From contig CAJFQF010000004.1 of the NCBI GenBank assembly GCA_904418995.1, positions 100,734 to 164,733 of the forward strand: 64,000 nt of DNA, read 5' to 3'. Below the pieces are notes generated by a model. The model was not told the origin of the DNA, did not search any database, and saw nothing but the letters and a program-made list of their open reading frames with translations. A program made the translations under genes and the position numbers. Each line of letters begins with the position of its first letter. Position 1 is the stretch's first letter. This document shows, piece by piece, positions 8,386 to 16,526 of this stretch. The stretch comes from Heritagella_A intestinalis. GTDB taxonomy: Bacteria > Bacillota > Clostridia > Oscillospirales > Acutalibacteraceae.

Positions 8386-8982
8386 GTGACAGGCCTTGAC
8401 GCCATATTGGAAGCCATTGAACAGGACGGCCAAAGGGCCGCCCAGGAAATTTTGTCCCAGGCCCGGGAACAGGCGGAGGAAATCCGCCGGCAGGGCCAGC
8501 GGGACGCCATTCGCCGCAGGGGGGAGATTTTAGAGGACGCTCCCCGGCAGGCCCGGCACGAGGCGGAGCGGGTGCGCACCGCCGCCCAGCGGGAACAGCG
8601 GCGCATTTTGCTGGAAGCCCGGCAGGCGCTCATCCGGGAGTCCATCCGCCAGGCGGCGGAATCCCTGGCCCAGCTGGAAGCGGCGGACTATTTTGCCGTG
8701 CTGCTCCGGCTGGCGGCGGCCCACGCCCTGCCCCAGGCGGGGGAGATGGTGCTGAGCCCCAGGGATCGGGAGCGCTTGCCGGCGGATTTCCCGGGAAAAC
8801 TCCAGGAGGCCCTGCCGGAGGGGGCGTCCCTGACCATCTCGGCGCGCACAGAGCCGGGGATCCAGGGGGGATTCCTCTTGGTATACGGCGGTATCGAGGA
8901 AAACTGTACCTTCCGGGCCCTGTTCGACGCCAAGGAAGAGGAATTGCAGGATTTGGCCAACCGGGTTCTCTTTTCGGACTGA
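8386..8982 (+). CDS. ntpE: V-type ATPase peripheral-stalk subunit E
   Basis: The 198-aa protein has a long N-terminal helix rich in Gln, Arg and Glu (about 1-95) followed by a small globular domain with the subunit E pattern SARTEPGIQGGFLL near 147. It pairs with NtpF to form the stator stalk. A GTG start at 8386 is preferred because GGGAGG lies 8 nt upstream; an in-frame GTG at 8377 overlaps that site. Confidence 0.85.
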   Translation: MTGLDAILEAIEQDGQRAAQEILSQAREQAEEIRRQGQRDAIRRRGEILEDAPRQARHEAERVRTAAQREQRRILLEARQALIRESIRQAAESLAQLEAADYFAVLLRLAAAHALPQAGEMVLSPRDRERLPADFPGKLQEALPEGASLTISARTEPGIQGGFLLVYGGIEENCTFRALFDAKEEELQDLANRVLFSD

Positions 8983-9009
8983 CGGGGCCACAGGGAAAGG
9001 AGGCAGGCC

Positions 9010-9969
9010 ATGCCGGAATTGTATCCATACGCGGCGGCCCGGGTCCATGCCCGGGAACCGCTTCTTCTGGGCCGGCAGCAGCTGGAACAGCTTCTGGCGG
9101 CCAAAACCTATGAGGATTGCCTGAAAACCCTTAGGGGCTTTGGCTGGGACGGCGGGGACACCGCCGAGGAAATCCTCGCCGCAGAGACGGAAAAGACCTG
9201 GAAGCTCATGGAAGAGCTTTTGCCGGACCCGGAGCTGTTCCGGATGTTCCGGCTGCCGGTGGATTTCAACAACGCCAAGGCTGCGGTAAAATCCGCTGTG
9301 ACCCAGGTGCAGCCGGAGGGGGTGTTCCTGCCGGGAGGTTCCCTGGCCCCGGAGGCCCTTTTGGAAGCTGCAAAAACAGGGGAATTCTCCAAGCTGCCGG
9401 ACTGGATGGCACAGCCCATGGAAAAGGCCCGGAAGCTGCTGCTCCAAACCGGGGACGGCCAGGCCTGCGATGTGCTCCTGGACCGGACGGCCTTGGAAGA
9501 GATGCTCTGGGAGGGGGAACGCGCGGACTGCCCTCTGCTGGGAGAATACGCCGAGCTGTTTGTGGCGGCGGCGGACATCAAAATCGCTTTGCGGGCGGTG
9601 AAAACAAACCGGCCTTCCTCCTTTTTGCCGGAGGCTTTGGCTTCTTGCTGCAGCGTGGAGAAGAGAGCCCTGATAGAGGCCGCCCGGGACGGAGTAGAGG
9701 GTCTCTGCCGGTATCTGGCCCTGACCCCCTATGGAGATGGGGCCGAGGCCCTGGCGGCGGGGGCTTCCGCTTTTGACAAGTGGCGGGATAACCGGGTGAT
9801 GTCGCTTATCCGCCGGGAAAAGGCCAACCCCTTCACCCTGGGGCCGGCAGCGGCCCATTTTCTGGCCCGGCAGAATGAAATCGCCATGGTGCGCATGGTC
9901 CTCTCCGCCAAACGGAACGGGTTGGACCGGGAAGACGTAGAGGGGAGGCTCCGGGAGCTCTATGTATAA
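9010..9969 (+). CDS. ntpC: V-type ATPase subunit C (d subunit)
   Basis: The 319-aa, largely helical, soluble subunit forms the socket that couples the central shaft to the c-ring. Family features are the N-terminal YPYAAARVHARE, the DFNNAKAAVKSA segment near 82 and the C-terminal ARQNEIAMVRMVLSAKRNGL. AAAGGAGG precedes the ATG. Its last 8 bases overlap the next gene. Confidence 0.88.
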   Translation: MPELYPYAAARVHAREPLLLGRQQLEQLLAAKTYEDCLKTLRGFGWDGGDTAEEILAAETEKTWKLMEELLPDPELFRMFRLPVDFNNAKAAVKSAVTQVQPEGVFLPGGSLAPEALLEAAKTGEFSKLPDWMAQPMEKARKLLLQTGDGQACDVLLDRTALEEMLWEGERADCPLLGEYAELFVAAADIKIALRAVKTNRPSSFLPEALASCCSVEKRALIEAARDGVEGLCRYLALTPYGDGAEALAAGASAFDKWRDNRVMSLIRREKANPFTLGPAAAHFLARQNEIAMVRMVLSAKRNGLDREDVEGRLRELYV

Positions 9970-10270
9970 GATTGCAGTGATGGGGGACCGGGACAGCATT
10001 TATGGCTTTGCCGCCCTGGGTCTCTCGGTGGTTCCGGCGGAACAGCCGGAAGAAGCGGCCCGCTGCCTGCGCCGGTTGGCGGAGGAGGGCTATGGGGTCA
10101 TCTATATTACCGAATCCCTGGCCGCGCAAATGGAGGAAGAGCTGGACCGGTGGCGGAGCCAACCCCTGCCGGCGGTCATTCCTATTCCCGGCATCCGGGG
10201 CAACACCGGCCTGGGAATGCGCATGGTTCACAAGTCTGTGGAGCAGGCGGTGGGCTCGGACATTTTGTAA
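9962..10270 (+). CDS. ntpG: V-type ATPase central-shaft subunit F (NtpG)
   Basis: The 102-aa protein has the Rossmann-like fold pattern of V/A-type subunit F (MYKIAVMGDRDSIYGFAALG, then GYGVIYITE and IPIPGIRGNTG). It binds subunit D in the rotor shaft. It is translationally coupled to ntpC by an 8-base overlap. Confidence 0.9.
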   Translation: MYKIAVMGDRDSIYGFAALGLSVVPAEQPEEAARCLRRLAEEGYGVIYITESLAAQMEEELDRWRSQPLPAVIPIPGIRGNTGLGMRMVHKSVEQAVGSDIL

Positions 10271-10289
10271 ACCCAAAGGAGGAGTCAAC

Positions 10290-11171
10290 ATGGGGCTGGG
10301 AGACTGGCTGCATAAAAAAGAAGATACACCGGCCGCGGCGCCTGCCGCCCGGAAGAAAACCATGGAGGAAAAGGCCCGGGCCGTCTATGAGGAGGTTCAG
10401 CGGGAAACTCTGTCCCCGGTCATAACCATTTCCCTTTCCGATGGGGATCCGGGGCTTTGTGCCAGCAAGTTCGGCGGGCTGCCCTATCTCCCTAAGAACG
10501 GGGAGCCGCCCAAAAGTGAAAATGGCCGGGTTCTGCGGCTGTTGGCCCAGATAAACGGCAGAGACCTGCCGGCAAACAGCGGCTGGCCCTGTCCGGGACT
10601 CCTGCAGTTTTGGGTGCTGGACGACGACTGCACTGGCCTGGATTTTGACAACCCCATTTCCCAGAAGGACAGCCGGGTTCTCTATTATGAGGAGGTGGAT
10701 TCCTCTGTCACGGAAGAGGAGGTCCGGGAGAAATACCACCCCTTTGGGGAGGAGGACAGCTACTTCCCGGTGCAGGGGGCCTTTTCCCTTTCCTTTGAGG
10801 CGGGGCAGGGGGGCATGAGCTCCGGAGATTTCCGCTTTGACCAGCGGTTTACGGCCTGCTGGAACCGCCGCTATCCCCAGGAGCCTATGGAGCACTGGTT
10901 CCACCTGCCGGAGGAGGCCACGGAACCCTTCTTAGGGGAGGATAATGGCTTTGGCCACAAGTGCCTGGGCTATCCGGGCTTTACCCAGGAGGACCCCCGG
11001 TATGAGGGACATTTCCAGAACTACCGGCTGCTATTCCAGATGGACAGCGCCGGTACGGAGGACCAGGAAATCATGTGGGGAGACGCGGGAATCTGCAACT
11101 TCTTTATTGCCCCGGAGGATTTGGAAAACAAGGACTTCCGCCGGGTTTTGTACAACTGGGATTGTTATTGA
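10290..11171 (+). CDS. DUF1963 (YwqG-like) protein inserted in the V-ATPase operon
   Basis: The 293-aa soluble protein has the DUF1963 pattern: SKFGGLPYLPK near 63, LLAQIN near 88, GLLQFWV near 109, a KCLGYPGFTQEDPR stretch near 225, and the C-terminal WGDAGICNFFI with FRRVLYNWDCY. Function is unknown. The start at 10290 is well supported by AAAGGAGG 8 nt before the ATG. It sits between ntpG and ntpA, normally adjacent, on the same strand with short gaps (19 and 59 bp), so it is almost certainly co-transcribed with the ATPase genes. Confidence 0.88.
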   Translation: MGLGDWLHKKEDTPAAAPAARKKTMEEKARAVYEEVQRETLSPVITISLSDGDPGLCASKFGGLPYLPKNGEPPKSENGRVLRLLAQINGRDLPANSGWPCPGLLQFWVLDDDCTGLDFDNPISQKDSRVLYYEEVDSSVTEEEVREKYHPFGEEDSYFPVQGAFSLSFEAGQGGMSSGDFRFDQRFTACWNRRYPQEPMEHWFHLPEEATEPFLGEDNGFGHKCLGYPGFTQEDPRYEGHFQNYRLLFQMDSAGTEDQEIMWGDAGICNFFIAPEDLENKDFRRVLYNWDCY

Positions 11172-11230
11172 CTGCCCAATCAAAACAGCCGCGCCGGCGG
11201 TTGGCGTGGAAGAAAGGAATGGTGGTATCC

Positions 11231-13000
11231 ATGAGCAAAGGGGTTATCCGAAAGGTGGCCGGACCTTTGGTCATTGCCGAAGGGATGCGGGACGCCAATA
11301 TGTTTGACGTGGTGCGGGTCAGCAGCCAGCGGCTCATTGGGGAAATTATCGAGATACACGGAGGGGACGCCTCCATCCAGGTGTATGAGGAGACCTCCGG
11401 CCTGGGGCCCGGGGAGCCGGTGGAATCCACCGGGGAGCCCATGAGCGTGGAGCTGGGCCCGGGACTCATCGGCAGCATCTATGACGGCATCCAGCGTCCC
11501 TTGGACGCCATTATGCGCATGGCCGGCAACAGCCTCCAGCGGGGAGTGGAGGCCCCCTCTCTGAACCGGGAAAAGGTCTGGGAGTTTGTCCCCACAGTGC
11601 AGGTCGGGGCCAAGGTCACCGGGGGTGACGTGCTGGGCACGGTCCAGGAGACCGAGGTAGTCCTCCACAAAATTATGGTTCCGCCGGGGATTGTAGGCAC
11701 CGTGCAGTCTATTGCCGGGGGCAAATACCGGGTGACGGATACCGTGGCGGTGCTTCAAGGGGCCAACGGCGAAGAACTGCCCATTACCCTTTTGCAAAAG
11801 TGGCCAGTGCGCCGGGGCCGCCCCTATGGAAAAAAGCTCTCCCCAGACCGCCCTCTTGTCACCGGACAGCGGGTCATTGACACCCTGTTCCCCATTGCCA
11901 AGGGCGGTGTAGCCGCTGTGCCCGGGCCCTTTGGCAGCGGCAAAACCGTGGTGCAGCACCAGCTTGCCAAGTGGGCCGATGCGGACATCGTGGTGTATAT
12001 CGGCTGCGGCGAGCGGGGCAATGAGATGACCGATGTGCTCAATGAATTCCCGGAGCTGGTAGACCCCCGCACGGGTTATTCCCTGATGAAGCGCACGGTG
12101 CTCATCGCCAACACCTCCGATATGCCCGTGGCCGCCCGGGAGGCCTCTATTTACACGGGAATTACCATTGCGGAATATTTCCGGGATATGGGCTATTCTG
12201 TGGCCCTCATGGCGGATTCCACTTCCCGGTGGGCCGAGGCATTGCGGGAAATGTCCGGCCGTTTGGAAGAGATGCCCGGCGAGGAGGGCTACCCCGCCTA
12301 TCTGGGCAGCCGGCTGGCCCAGTTCTATGAGCGGGCGGGCCGGGTCATTGCCCTGGGCAGCGACCAGCGGGAAGGGGCCCTGTCTGTCATCGGGGCCGTT
12401 TCCCCTCCCGGCGGCGACATTTCCGAGCCGGTATCTCAGGCCACCCTGCGGATTGTCAAGGTGTTCTGGAGTTTGGATTCTTCTCTGGCCTATAAGCGCC
12501 ACTTCCCAGCGGTGAACTGGCTCACCAGCTACTCCCTCTATGTGGATACTCTGGAACCCTGGTTCAACCGCCAGGCCGGGGAGGACTGGATGAAGCTGCG
12601 GGCCCGGCTCATGCACCTGTTGCAGGAGGAAGCGGAGCTGGAAGAGATTGTGAAGCTGGTGGGTATGGACGCCCTGTCCGCCCCAGACCGGCTGAAGCTG
12701 GAAGCCGCCCGGTCCATTCGGGAGGATTTCCTCCACCAGGACGCCTTCCACGAGGTGGACACCTACACGCCCCTGTCCAAGCAGCGGATGATGATGGCTT
12801 TGGTGCTGGGCTTCTACGACCGGTGCGTCCGGGCCTTGGGCCAGGGAGTCTCCATTGACGAGCTGATGCGGCTACCCATCCGGGAGCGGATTGGGCGGTT
12901 CAAATATATCCGGGACGAGGCGGCAGCGGATGAATTCCGGGGGATTGCCGCAGAGATGGATGCGGAAATCACCGCCGCCCGGCAGAAGGAGGGATTCTGA
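11231..13000 (+). CDS. ntpA: V-type ATPase catalytic subunit A
   Basis: The 589-aa catalytic subunit is close to the usual length. The P-loop GPFGSGKT is at 232-239, the catalytic Glu lies in GCGERGNEMTD near 262, and the non-homologous insert typical of A subunits lies at about 110-190. The ATG at 11231 begins the conserved MSKGVIRKVAGPLV; an ATG 12 nt upstream directly abuts the AGAAAGGA site and is unlikely. The stop overlaps the ntpB ATG by one base. Confidence 0.95.
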   Translation: MSKGVIRKVAGPLVIAEGMRDANMFDVVRVSSQRLIGEIIEIHGGDASIQVYEETSGLGPGEPVESTGEPMSVELGPGLIGSIYDGIQRPLDAIMRMAGNSLQRGVEAPSLNREKVWEFVPTVQVGAKVTGGDVLGTVQETEVVLHKIMVPPGIVGTVQSIAGGKYRVTDTVAVLQGANGEELPITLLQKWPVRRGRPYGKKLSPDRPLVTGQRVIDTLFPIAKGGVAAVPGPFGSGKTVVQHQLAKWADADIVVYIGCGERGNEMTDVLNEFPELVDPRTGYSLMKRTVLIANTSDMPVAAREASIYTGITIAEYFRDMGYSVALMADSTSRWAEALREMSGRLEEMPGEEGYPAYLGSRLAQFYERAGRVIALGSDQREGALSVIGAVSPPGGDISEPVSQATLRIVKVFWSLDSSLAYKRHFPAVNWLTSYSLYVDTLEPWFNRQAGEDWMKLRARLMHLLQEEAELEEIVKLVGMDALSAPDRLKLEAARSIREDFLHQDAFHEVDTYTPLSKQRMMMALVLGFYDRCVRALGQGVSIDELMRLPIRERIGRFKYIRDEAAADEFRGIAAEMDAEITAARQKEGF

Positions 13001-14379
13001 TGCCAAAAGAATACCGAACCATTCAGGAAGTGGCCGGCCCCCTGATGCTGGTCCGCGGGGTGGAAGGGGTCACCTATAACGAGCTGGGGGAAATCGAGCT
13101 GCAAAACGGTGAGCGCCGCCGGTGCAAGGTGCTGGAAATCGATGGGGGCAATGCTCTGGTACAGCTCTTTGAAAACGCCGCAGGCATTAACCTGAGCAAC
13201 AGTCGGGTGCGGTTTTTGGGCCGTACCATGGAGCTGGGGGTCTCAGAGGATATGCTGGGCCGGGTCTTTGACGGCCTGGGCCAGCCCATTGACGGCGGCC
13301 CGGCCCTGCTCCCGGAAAAGCGGGAGGACGTCAATGGCCTGCCCATGAACCCCGCTGCCCGGAACTATCCCCAGGAGTTTATCCAGACGGGGATTTCCGC
13401 TATAGACGGCCTGAACACCCTGGTACGGGGCCAGAAGCTGCCGATTTTCTCCGCCAGCGGTCTGCCTCACGCCAACCTGGCCGCCCAGATTGCCCGGCAG
13501 GCCCGGGTGCGGGGCACCAAGGAGCCCTTTGCCGTGGTGTTTGCCGCCATGGGCATCACCTTTGAAGAATCCAATTTCTTTATCGAGGATTTTCAGCGCA
13601 CTGGGGCCATTGACCGCACGGTACTGTTCATCAATCTGGCCAACGACCCGGCCATTGAGCGCATCGCCACCCCCAAAGTGGCCCTGACTGCCGCCGAATA
13701 CTTGGCCTTTGAAAAGGATATGCACGTGCTGGTCATCCTCACGGACATCACCAACTACGCCGACGCCCTTCGGGAGGTCTCCGCCGCCCGGAAGGAAGTG
13801 CCCGGCCGCCGGGGCTATCCCGGTTATATGTACACGGATTTGGCCTCCATTTACGAGCGGGCCGGCCGGCAGAAGGGGAAAAAGGGGAGCATCACCCTGA
13901 TTCCCATCCTCACCATGCCCGAGGACGATAAGACCCACCCCATTCCCGATTTGACGGGCTATATCACCGAGGGGCAGATTATCCTGAGCCGGGAGCTGTA
14001 CCGCAAGGGCATTGCCCCGCCCATTGATGTGCTGCCCTCCCTGTCCCGCCTGAAGGATAAGGGCATTGGCCAGGGCAAGACCCGGGCGGACCACGCCAAC
14101 ACCATGAACCAGCTGTTTGCCGCCTATGCCCGGGGCAAGGACGCCAAGGAGCTGATGGTGATTTTGGGCGAAGCGGCCCTGACGGACATCGACAAGCTCT
14201 ATGCCAAGTTCGCCGACGAGTTTGAAAAGGAGTATGTGTCCCAGGGATATACCACCAACCGGGATATTGAAGAGACCCTGTCCATTGGATGGAAGCTCCT
14301 GTCCATTCTGCCCCGCAGCGAGCTCAAGCGTATTAAGGATGAATTTCTCGACCAGTATTACAGCGGGGAAAGCCGCTGA
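13000..14379 (+). CDS. ntpB: V-type ATPase non-catalytic nucleotide subunit B
   Basis: The 459-aa subunit alternates with NtpA in the A3B3 head. It lacks a true P-loop (SASGLPHANLAAQIARQ replaces it near 153), as expected for B subunits, and has the AITFEESNFF-like block (MGITFEESNFF) and PGRRGYPGYMYTDLA. It is coupled to ntpA by a TGATG overlap. Confidence 0.95.
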   Translation: MPKEYRTIQEVAGPLMLVRGVEGVTYNELGEIELQNGERRRCKVLEIDGGNALVQLFENAAGINLSNSRVRFLGRTMELGVSEDMLGRVFDGLGQPIDGGPALLPEKREDVNGLPMNPAARNYPQEFIQTGISAIDGLNTLVRGQKLPIFSASGLPHANLAAQIARQARVRGTKEPFAVVFAAMGITFEESNFFIEDFQRTGAIDRTVLFINLANDPAIERIATPKVALTAAEYLAFEKDMHVLVILTDITNYADALREVSAARKEVPGRRGYPGYMYTDLASIYERAGRQKGKKGSITLIPILTMPEDDKTHPIPDLTGYITEGQIILSRELYRKGIAPPIDVLPSLSRLKDKGIGQGKTRADHANTMNQLFAAYARGKDAKELMVILGEAALTDIDKLYAKFADEFEKEYVSQGYTTNRDIEETLSIGWKLLSILPRSELKRIKDEFLDQYYSGESR

Positions 14380-14397
14380 GAAAAGAGGTGACGGCTT

Positions 14398-15051
14398 TTG
14401 GCCACCCAGCATGTAAACCCCACCCGCATGGAGCTGACCCGGCTGAAGAAAAAGCTGGTCACCGCCATCCGGGGCCACAAGCTCCTGAAGGATAAACGGG
14501 ATGAGCTAATGCGCCAGTTTTTGGAGTTGGTGCGGGAAAACCAGGCCCTGCGGCAAAAGGTAGAGGCCGCAGTGGAGGCCTCCAACCGGCGGTTTATGCT
14601 GGCCCGGGCCGCCATGCAGGAAGAAGCCCTGAACACAGCCCTGCTGGCCCCCAAGCAGGAGGTATATCTGGAGTGCGGCACCCGGAACGTCATGAGCGTG
14701 GAAATTCCTCAATTTACCTGCAAGACCCGCACGCCCAACGAAGGGGACATCTTCTCCTATGGCTTCGCCTTCACTTCCGGAGAGCTGGACGAGGCGGTAG
14801 AGGCCCTTTCCGGGGTGCTGCCGGAACTGCTCCGGCTGGCGGAGACAGAGAAATCCTGCCAGCTCATGGCGGCGGAAATTGAGAAAACCCGGCGCCGGGT
14901 CAACGCCTTAGAGCATGTGATGATTCCGCAGCTGCAAGAGAATATCCGCTACATCACCATGAAGCTGGATGAAAACGAGCGCAGCACCCAAATCCGCCTG
15001 ATGAAGGTCAAGGACATGATGCTCAAAGAGGCCCATGGTTACGGAAAATAA
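14398..15051 (+). CDS. ntpD: V-type ATPase central-shaft subunit D
   Basis: The 217-aa protein has the long N- and C-terminal helices that form the rotating shaft; the conserved start is HVNPTRMELTRLKKKLVTA, and ETEKSCQLMAAEIEKTRRRVNALE lies near 160. It starts with TTG at 14398, the only start upstream of the conserved region, with AGAGGTG 7 nt before it. It is the last gene of the operon. Confidence 0.92.
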   Translation: MATQHVNPTRMELTRLKKKLVTAIRGHKLLKDKRDELMRQFLELVRENQALRQKVEAAVEASNRRFMLARAAMQEEALNTALLAPKQEVYLECGTRNVMSVEIPQFTCKTRTPNEGDIFSYGFAFTSGELDEAVEALSGVLPELLRLAETEKSCQLMAAEIEKTRRRVNALEHVMIPQLQENIRYITMKLDENERSTQIRLMKVKDMMLKEAHGYGK

Positions 15052-15054
15052 CAA

Positions 15055-15080
15055 AACAGGGCCCCTGCAAAAGGCCCTGT
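15055..15080 (+). terminator. Hairpin after ntpD, possible weak terminator
   Basis: ACAGGGCC pairs with GGCCCTGT around a 9-nt loop just after the ntpD stop. No T run follows, so termination may be inefficient and readthrough to the tRNA is possible. Confidence 0.45.
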
Positions 15081-15108
15081 GTAGTGGAAAGAAAATTTGT
15101 GGAAAGAC

Positions 15109-15137
15109 TTGACTTTTTTTCGTTTGGAACGTATCAT
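15109..15137 (+). promoter_or_regulatory. Promoter of tRNA-Ser
   Basis: TTGACT (15109-15114) and TATCAT (15132-15137) are separated by 17 bp, 50 bp before the mature tRNA. Confidence 0.7.
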
Positions 15138-15187
15138 TAATATGTTATGGCTTTCCCTGTCCCACTTTGGGAGAGGGGAGCTTTCCT

Positions 15188-15275
15188 GGAGAGTTGTCCG
15201 AGTGGTCGAAGGTGCAGCACTCGAAATGCTGTGTCCTGAAAAGGACCCAGGGTTCGAATCCCTGACTCTCCGCCA
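15188..15275 (+). tRNA. tRNA-Ser(CGA)
   Basis: The sequence folds as a class II tRNA. Acceptor arms GGAGAGT/ACTCTCC pair perfectly, the anticodon stem GCAGCA/TGCTGT holds the loop CTCGAAA (anticodon CGA), a long variable arm (GTCCTGAAAAGGAC) marks serine, and the T arm has GGTTCGAATC. Encoded CCA is at 15273-15275. Confidence 0.95.
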
Positions 15276-15299
15276 CCAGGCCGCGCCTGGACGCAGGTT

Positions 15300-15330
15300 G
15301 CGCACCCCACATCGTGGGGTGCGCTTTGTT
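15300..15330 (+). terminator. Terminator after tRNA-Ser
   Basis: A 10-bp stem (GCGCACCCCA/TGGGGTGCGC) with a 5-nt loop is followed by TTTGTT. Confidence 0.8.
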
Positions 15331-15347
15331 ATACGCATATTTGAAAG

Positions 15348-16073
15348 ATGGGTTTAAAAATGAATGAAAAAGAGTTTTTAGCTTACATGCCAAGTGGTGA
15401 AAAAATCACCTGCGCAGAGCAGTTTATTGATTTTTACAGCGAGGTTTATTCCTACGATCTCGCAACTAGAGATTTGAAATTGGAAGAAAGAATAGAGGAA
15501 ATTCTGAAAAGTGACACATGGGAAAGGAAAGACATTATCGATATTCTTCGGTGGAAGGTGGGTGCAACTTCTTTTGACTACGACACAGAAAATGTGATTT
15601 ACCGCTGGGGGACGATAGAAGCTCATGATTTGAACGATTTGATTTTTGGAGAAAATATTTCTTGCGCTCAAAAGAAAATTTCTGCTTCTCCCAAAGATCT
15701 GCTTGAAGCGTACGTCAGTACCAGTGGTATTGGGCCGGTCTATGCGATAATGCTCCTTTATTTCCAGTCCCAGGGTGCCTACCCTATTTATGACAAATAT
15801 GCTCATATTGCTGTTAGTAATCTTTTGAACCCTCAAGATTTTTGGTCCGAGAAATCCTTAATGAAAGATCAGGAGCTTAACAAACAATTCCACAGTGGAT
15901 CGACGAAGATCGATATCGTGTGGAAGGATTACATAGAGAACTTTGTAGAACCTTTAAAGAACATTTTTGATTACGAGGCCGTCTACAAAAAAGACCGAAA
16001 GCTTGACCGTGCTTTGTGGACTTATGGGCATCTCTTCAATGATACCGAATCGAACAGAAAACGTATGAAATAA
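15348..16073 (+). CDS. Unknown AT-rich protein between two tRNA genes, possible HhH-GPD-like segment
   Basis: I do not recognise this 241-aa protein. It is soluble and acidic-basic mixed. One stretch (about 119-150: TSGIGPVYAIMLLYF, then YPIYDKYAH) recalls the helix-hairpin-helix and following Asp of DNA glycosylases of the HhH-GPD superfamily, but this is a weak visual resemblance. Base composition is clearly more AT-rich than in neighbouring genes, and the gene is flanked by tRNA-Ser and a convergent tRNA-Val, a common setting for acquired DNA. Ribosome binding is weak (GAAAG); starts at 15348 or 15360 are both possible. It has no visible promoter of its own. Confidence 0.7.
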   Translation: MGLKMNEKEFLAYMPSGEKITCAEQFIDFYSEVYSYDLATRDLKLEERIEEILKSDTWERKDIIDILRWKVGATSFDYDTENVIYRWGTIEAHDLNDLIFGENISCAQKKISASPKDLLEAYVSTSGIGPVYAIMLLYFQSQGAYPIYDKYAHIAVSNLLNPQDFWSEKSLMKDQELNKQFHSGSTKIDIVWKDYIENFVEPLKNIFDYEAVYKKDRKLDRALWTYGHLFNDTESNRKRMK

Positions 16074-16204
16074 TAAGCCCTTTTTATCAACCAAAGTTTT
16101 CTATCGTGCTCTGTTTTCGTCGAATCCCTTCTGTGGCAGTAGCTAATAGGAGGGATGCGTTTCCATTTTAGAGCGAAAGTGTAGTTTGGAATGAAACGAG
16201 CAAA

Positions 16205-16237
16205 ACAAAAAGCCGGTACAAATGTACCGGCTTTTCT
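16205..16237. terminator. Bidirectional terminator after tRNA-Val
   Basis: The stem AAAAGCCGGTACA/TGTACCGGCTTTT has a 2-nt (AA) core loop, with T runs on both strands. It lies just past the 3' end of the minus-strand tRNA and can also stop transcription from the upstream plus-strand gene. Confidence 0.8.
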
Positions 16238-16242
16238 CACAG

Positions 16243-16318
16243 TGGTGGACGTTAACAGACTTGAACTGCTGACCCTTCGCACGTCAAGCGAATGCTCTAC
16301 CAGCTGAGCTAAACGTCC
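16243..16318 (-). tRNA. tRNA-Val(GAC)
   Basis: Read on the minus strand, the acceptor arms GGACGTT/AACGTCC pair perfectly, the D arm is TTAGCTCAGCTGGTAGAGC, the anticodon stem TTCGC/GCGAA encloses TTGACGT (anticodon GAC), and the T arm contains GTTCAAGTC. Encoded CCA is at 16245-16243. Confidence 0.93.
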
Positions 16319-16337
16319 ATGCATCGACTGCTCAACT

Positions 16338-16366
16338 ATTATACCTGAAAGGAAAGAAAAAATCAA
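16338..16366 (-). promoter_or_regulatory. Promoter of tRNA-Val
   Basis: On the minus strand TTGATT (16366-16361) and TATAAT (16343-16338) are separated by 17 bp, 20 bp before the tRNA. Confidence 0.8.
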
Positions 16367-16395
16367 GTGCTTTTTTAAATTTTTCAGAAGACTCC

Positions 16396-16424
16396 TTGTA
16401 GATTTTACAAAGGCTGTTTATAAT
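16396..16424 (+). promoter_or_regulatory. Promoter of the acyltransferase gene
   Basis: TTGTAG (16396-16401) and TATAAT (16419-16424) are separated by 17 bp, about 100 bp before the start codon. Confidence 0.65.
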
Positions 16425-16526
16425 CCTATTGGAAAACAGAGTCGGCAGGATGCAAGTTTCCGGATTTATATGAATTGCAGGAGCCGCCATGGAAAAAACG
16501 AAAAAGGATTGAGAAAGAGGAGATTT

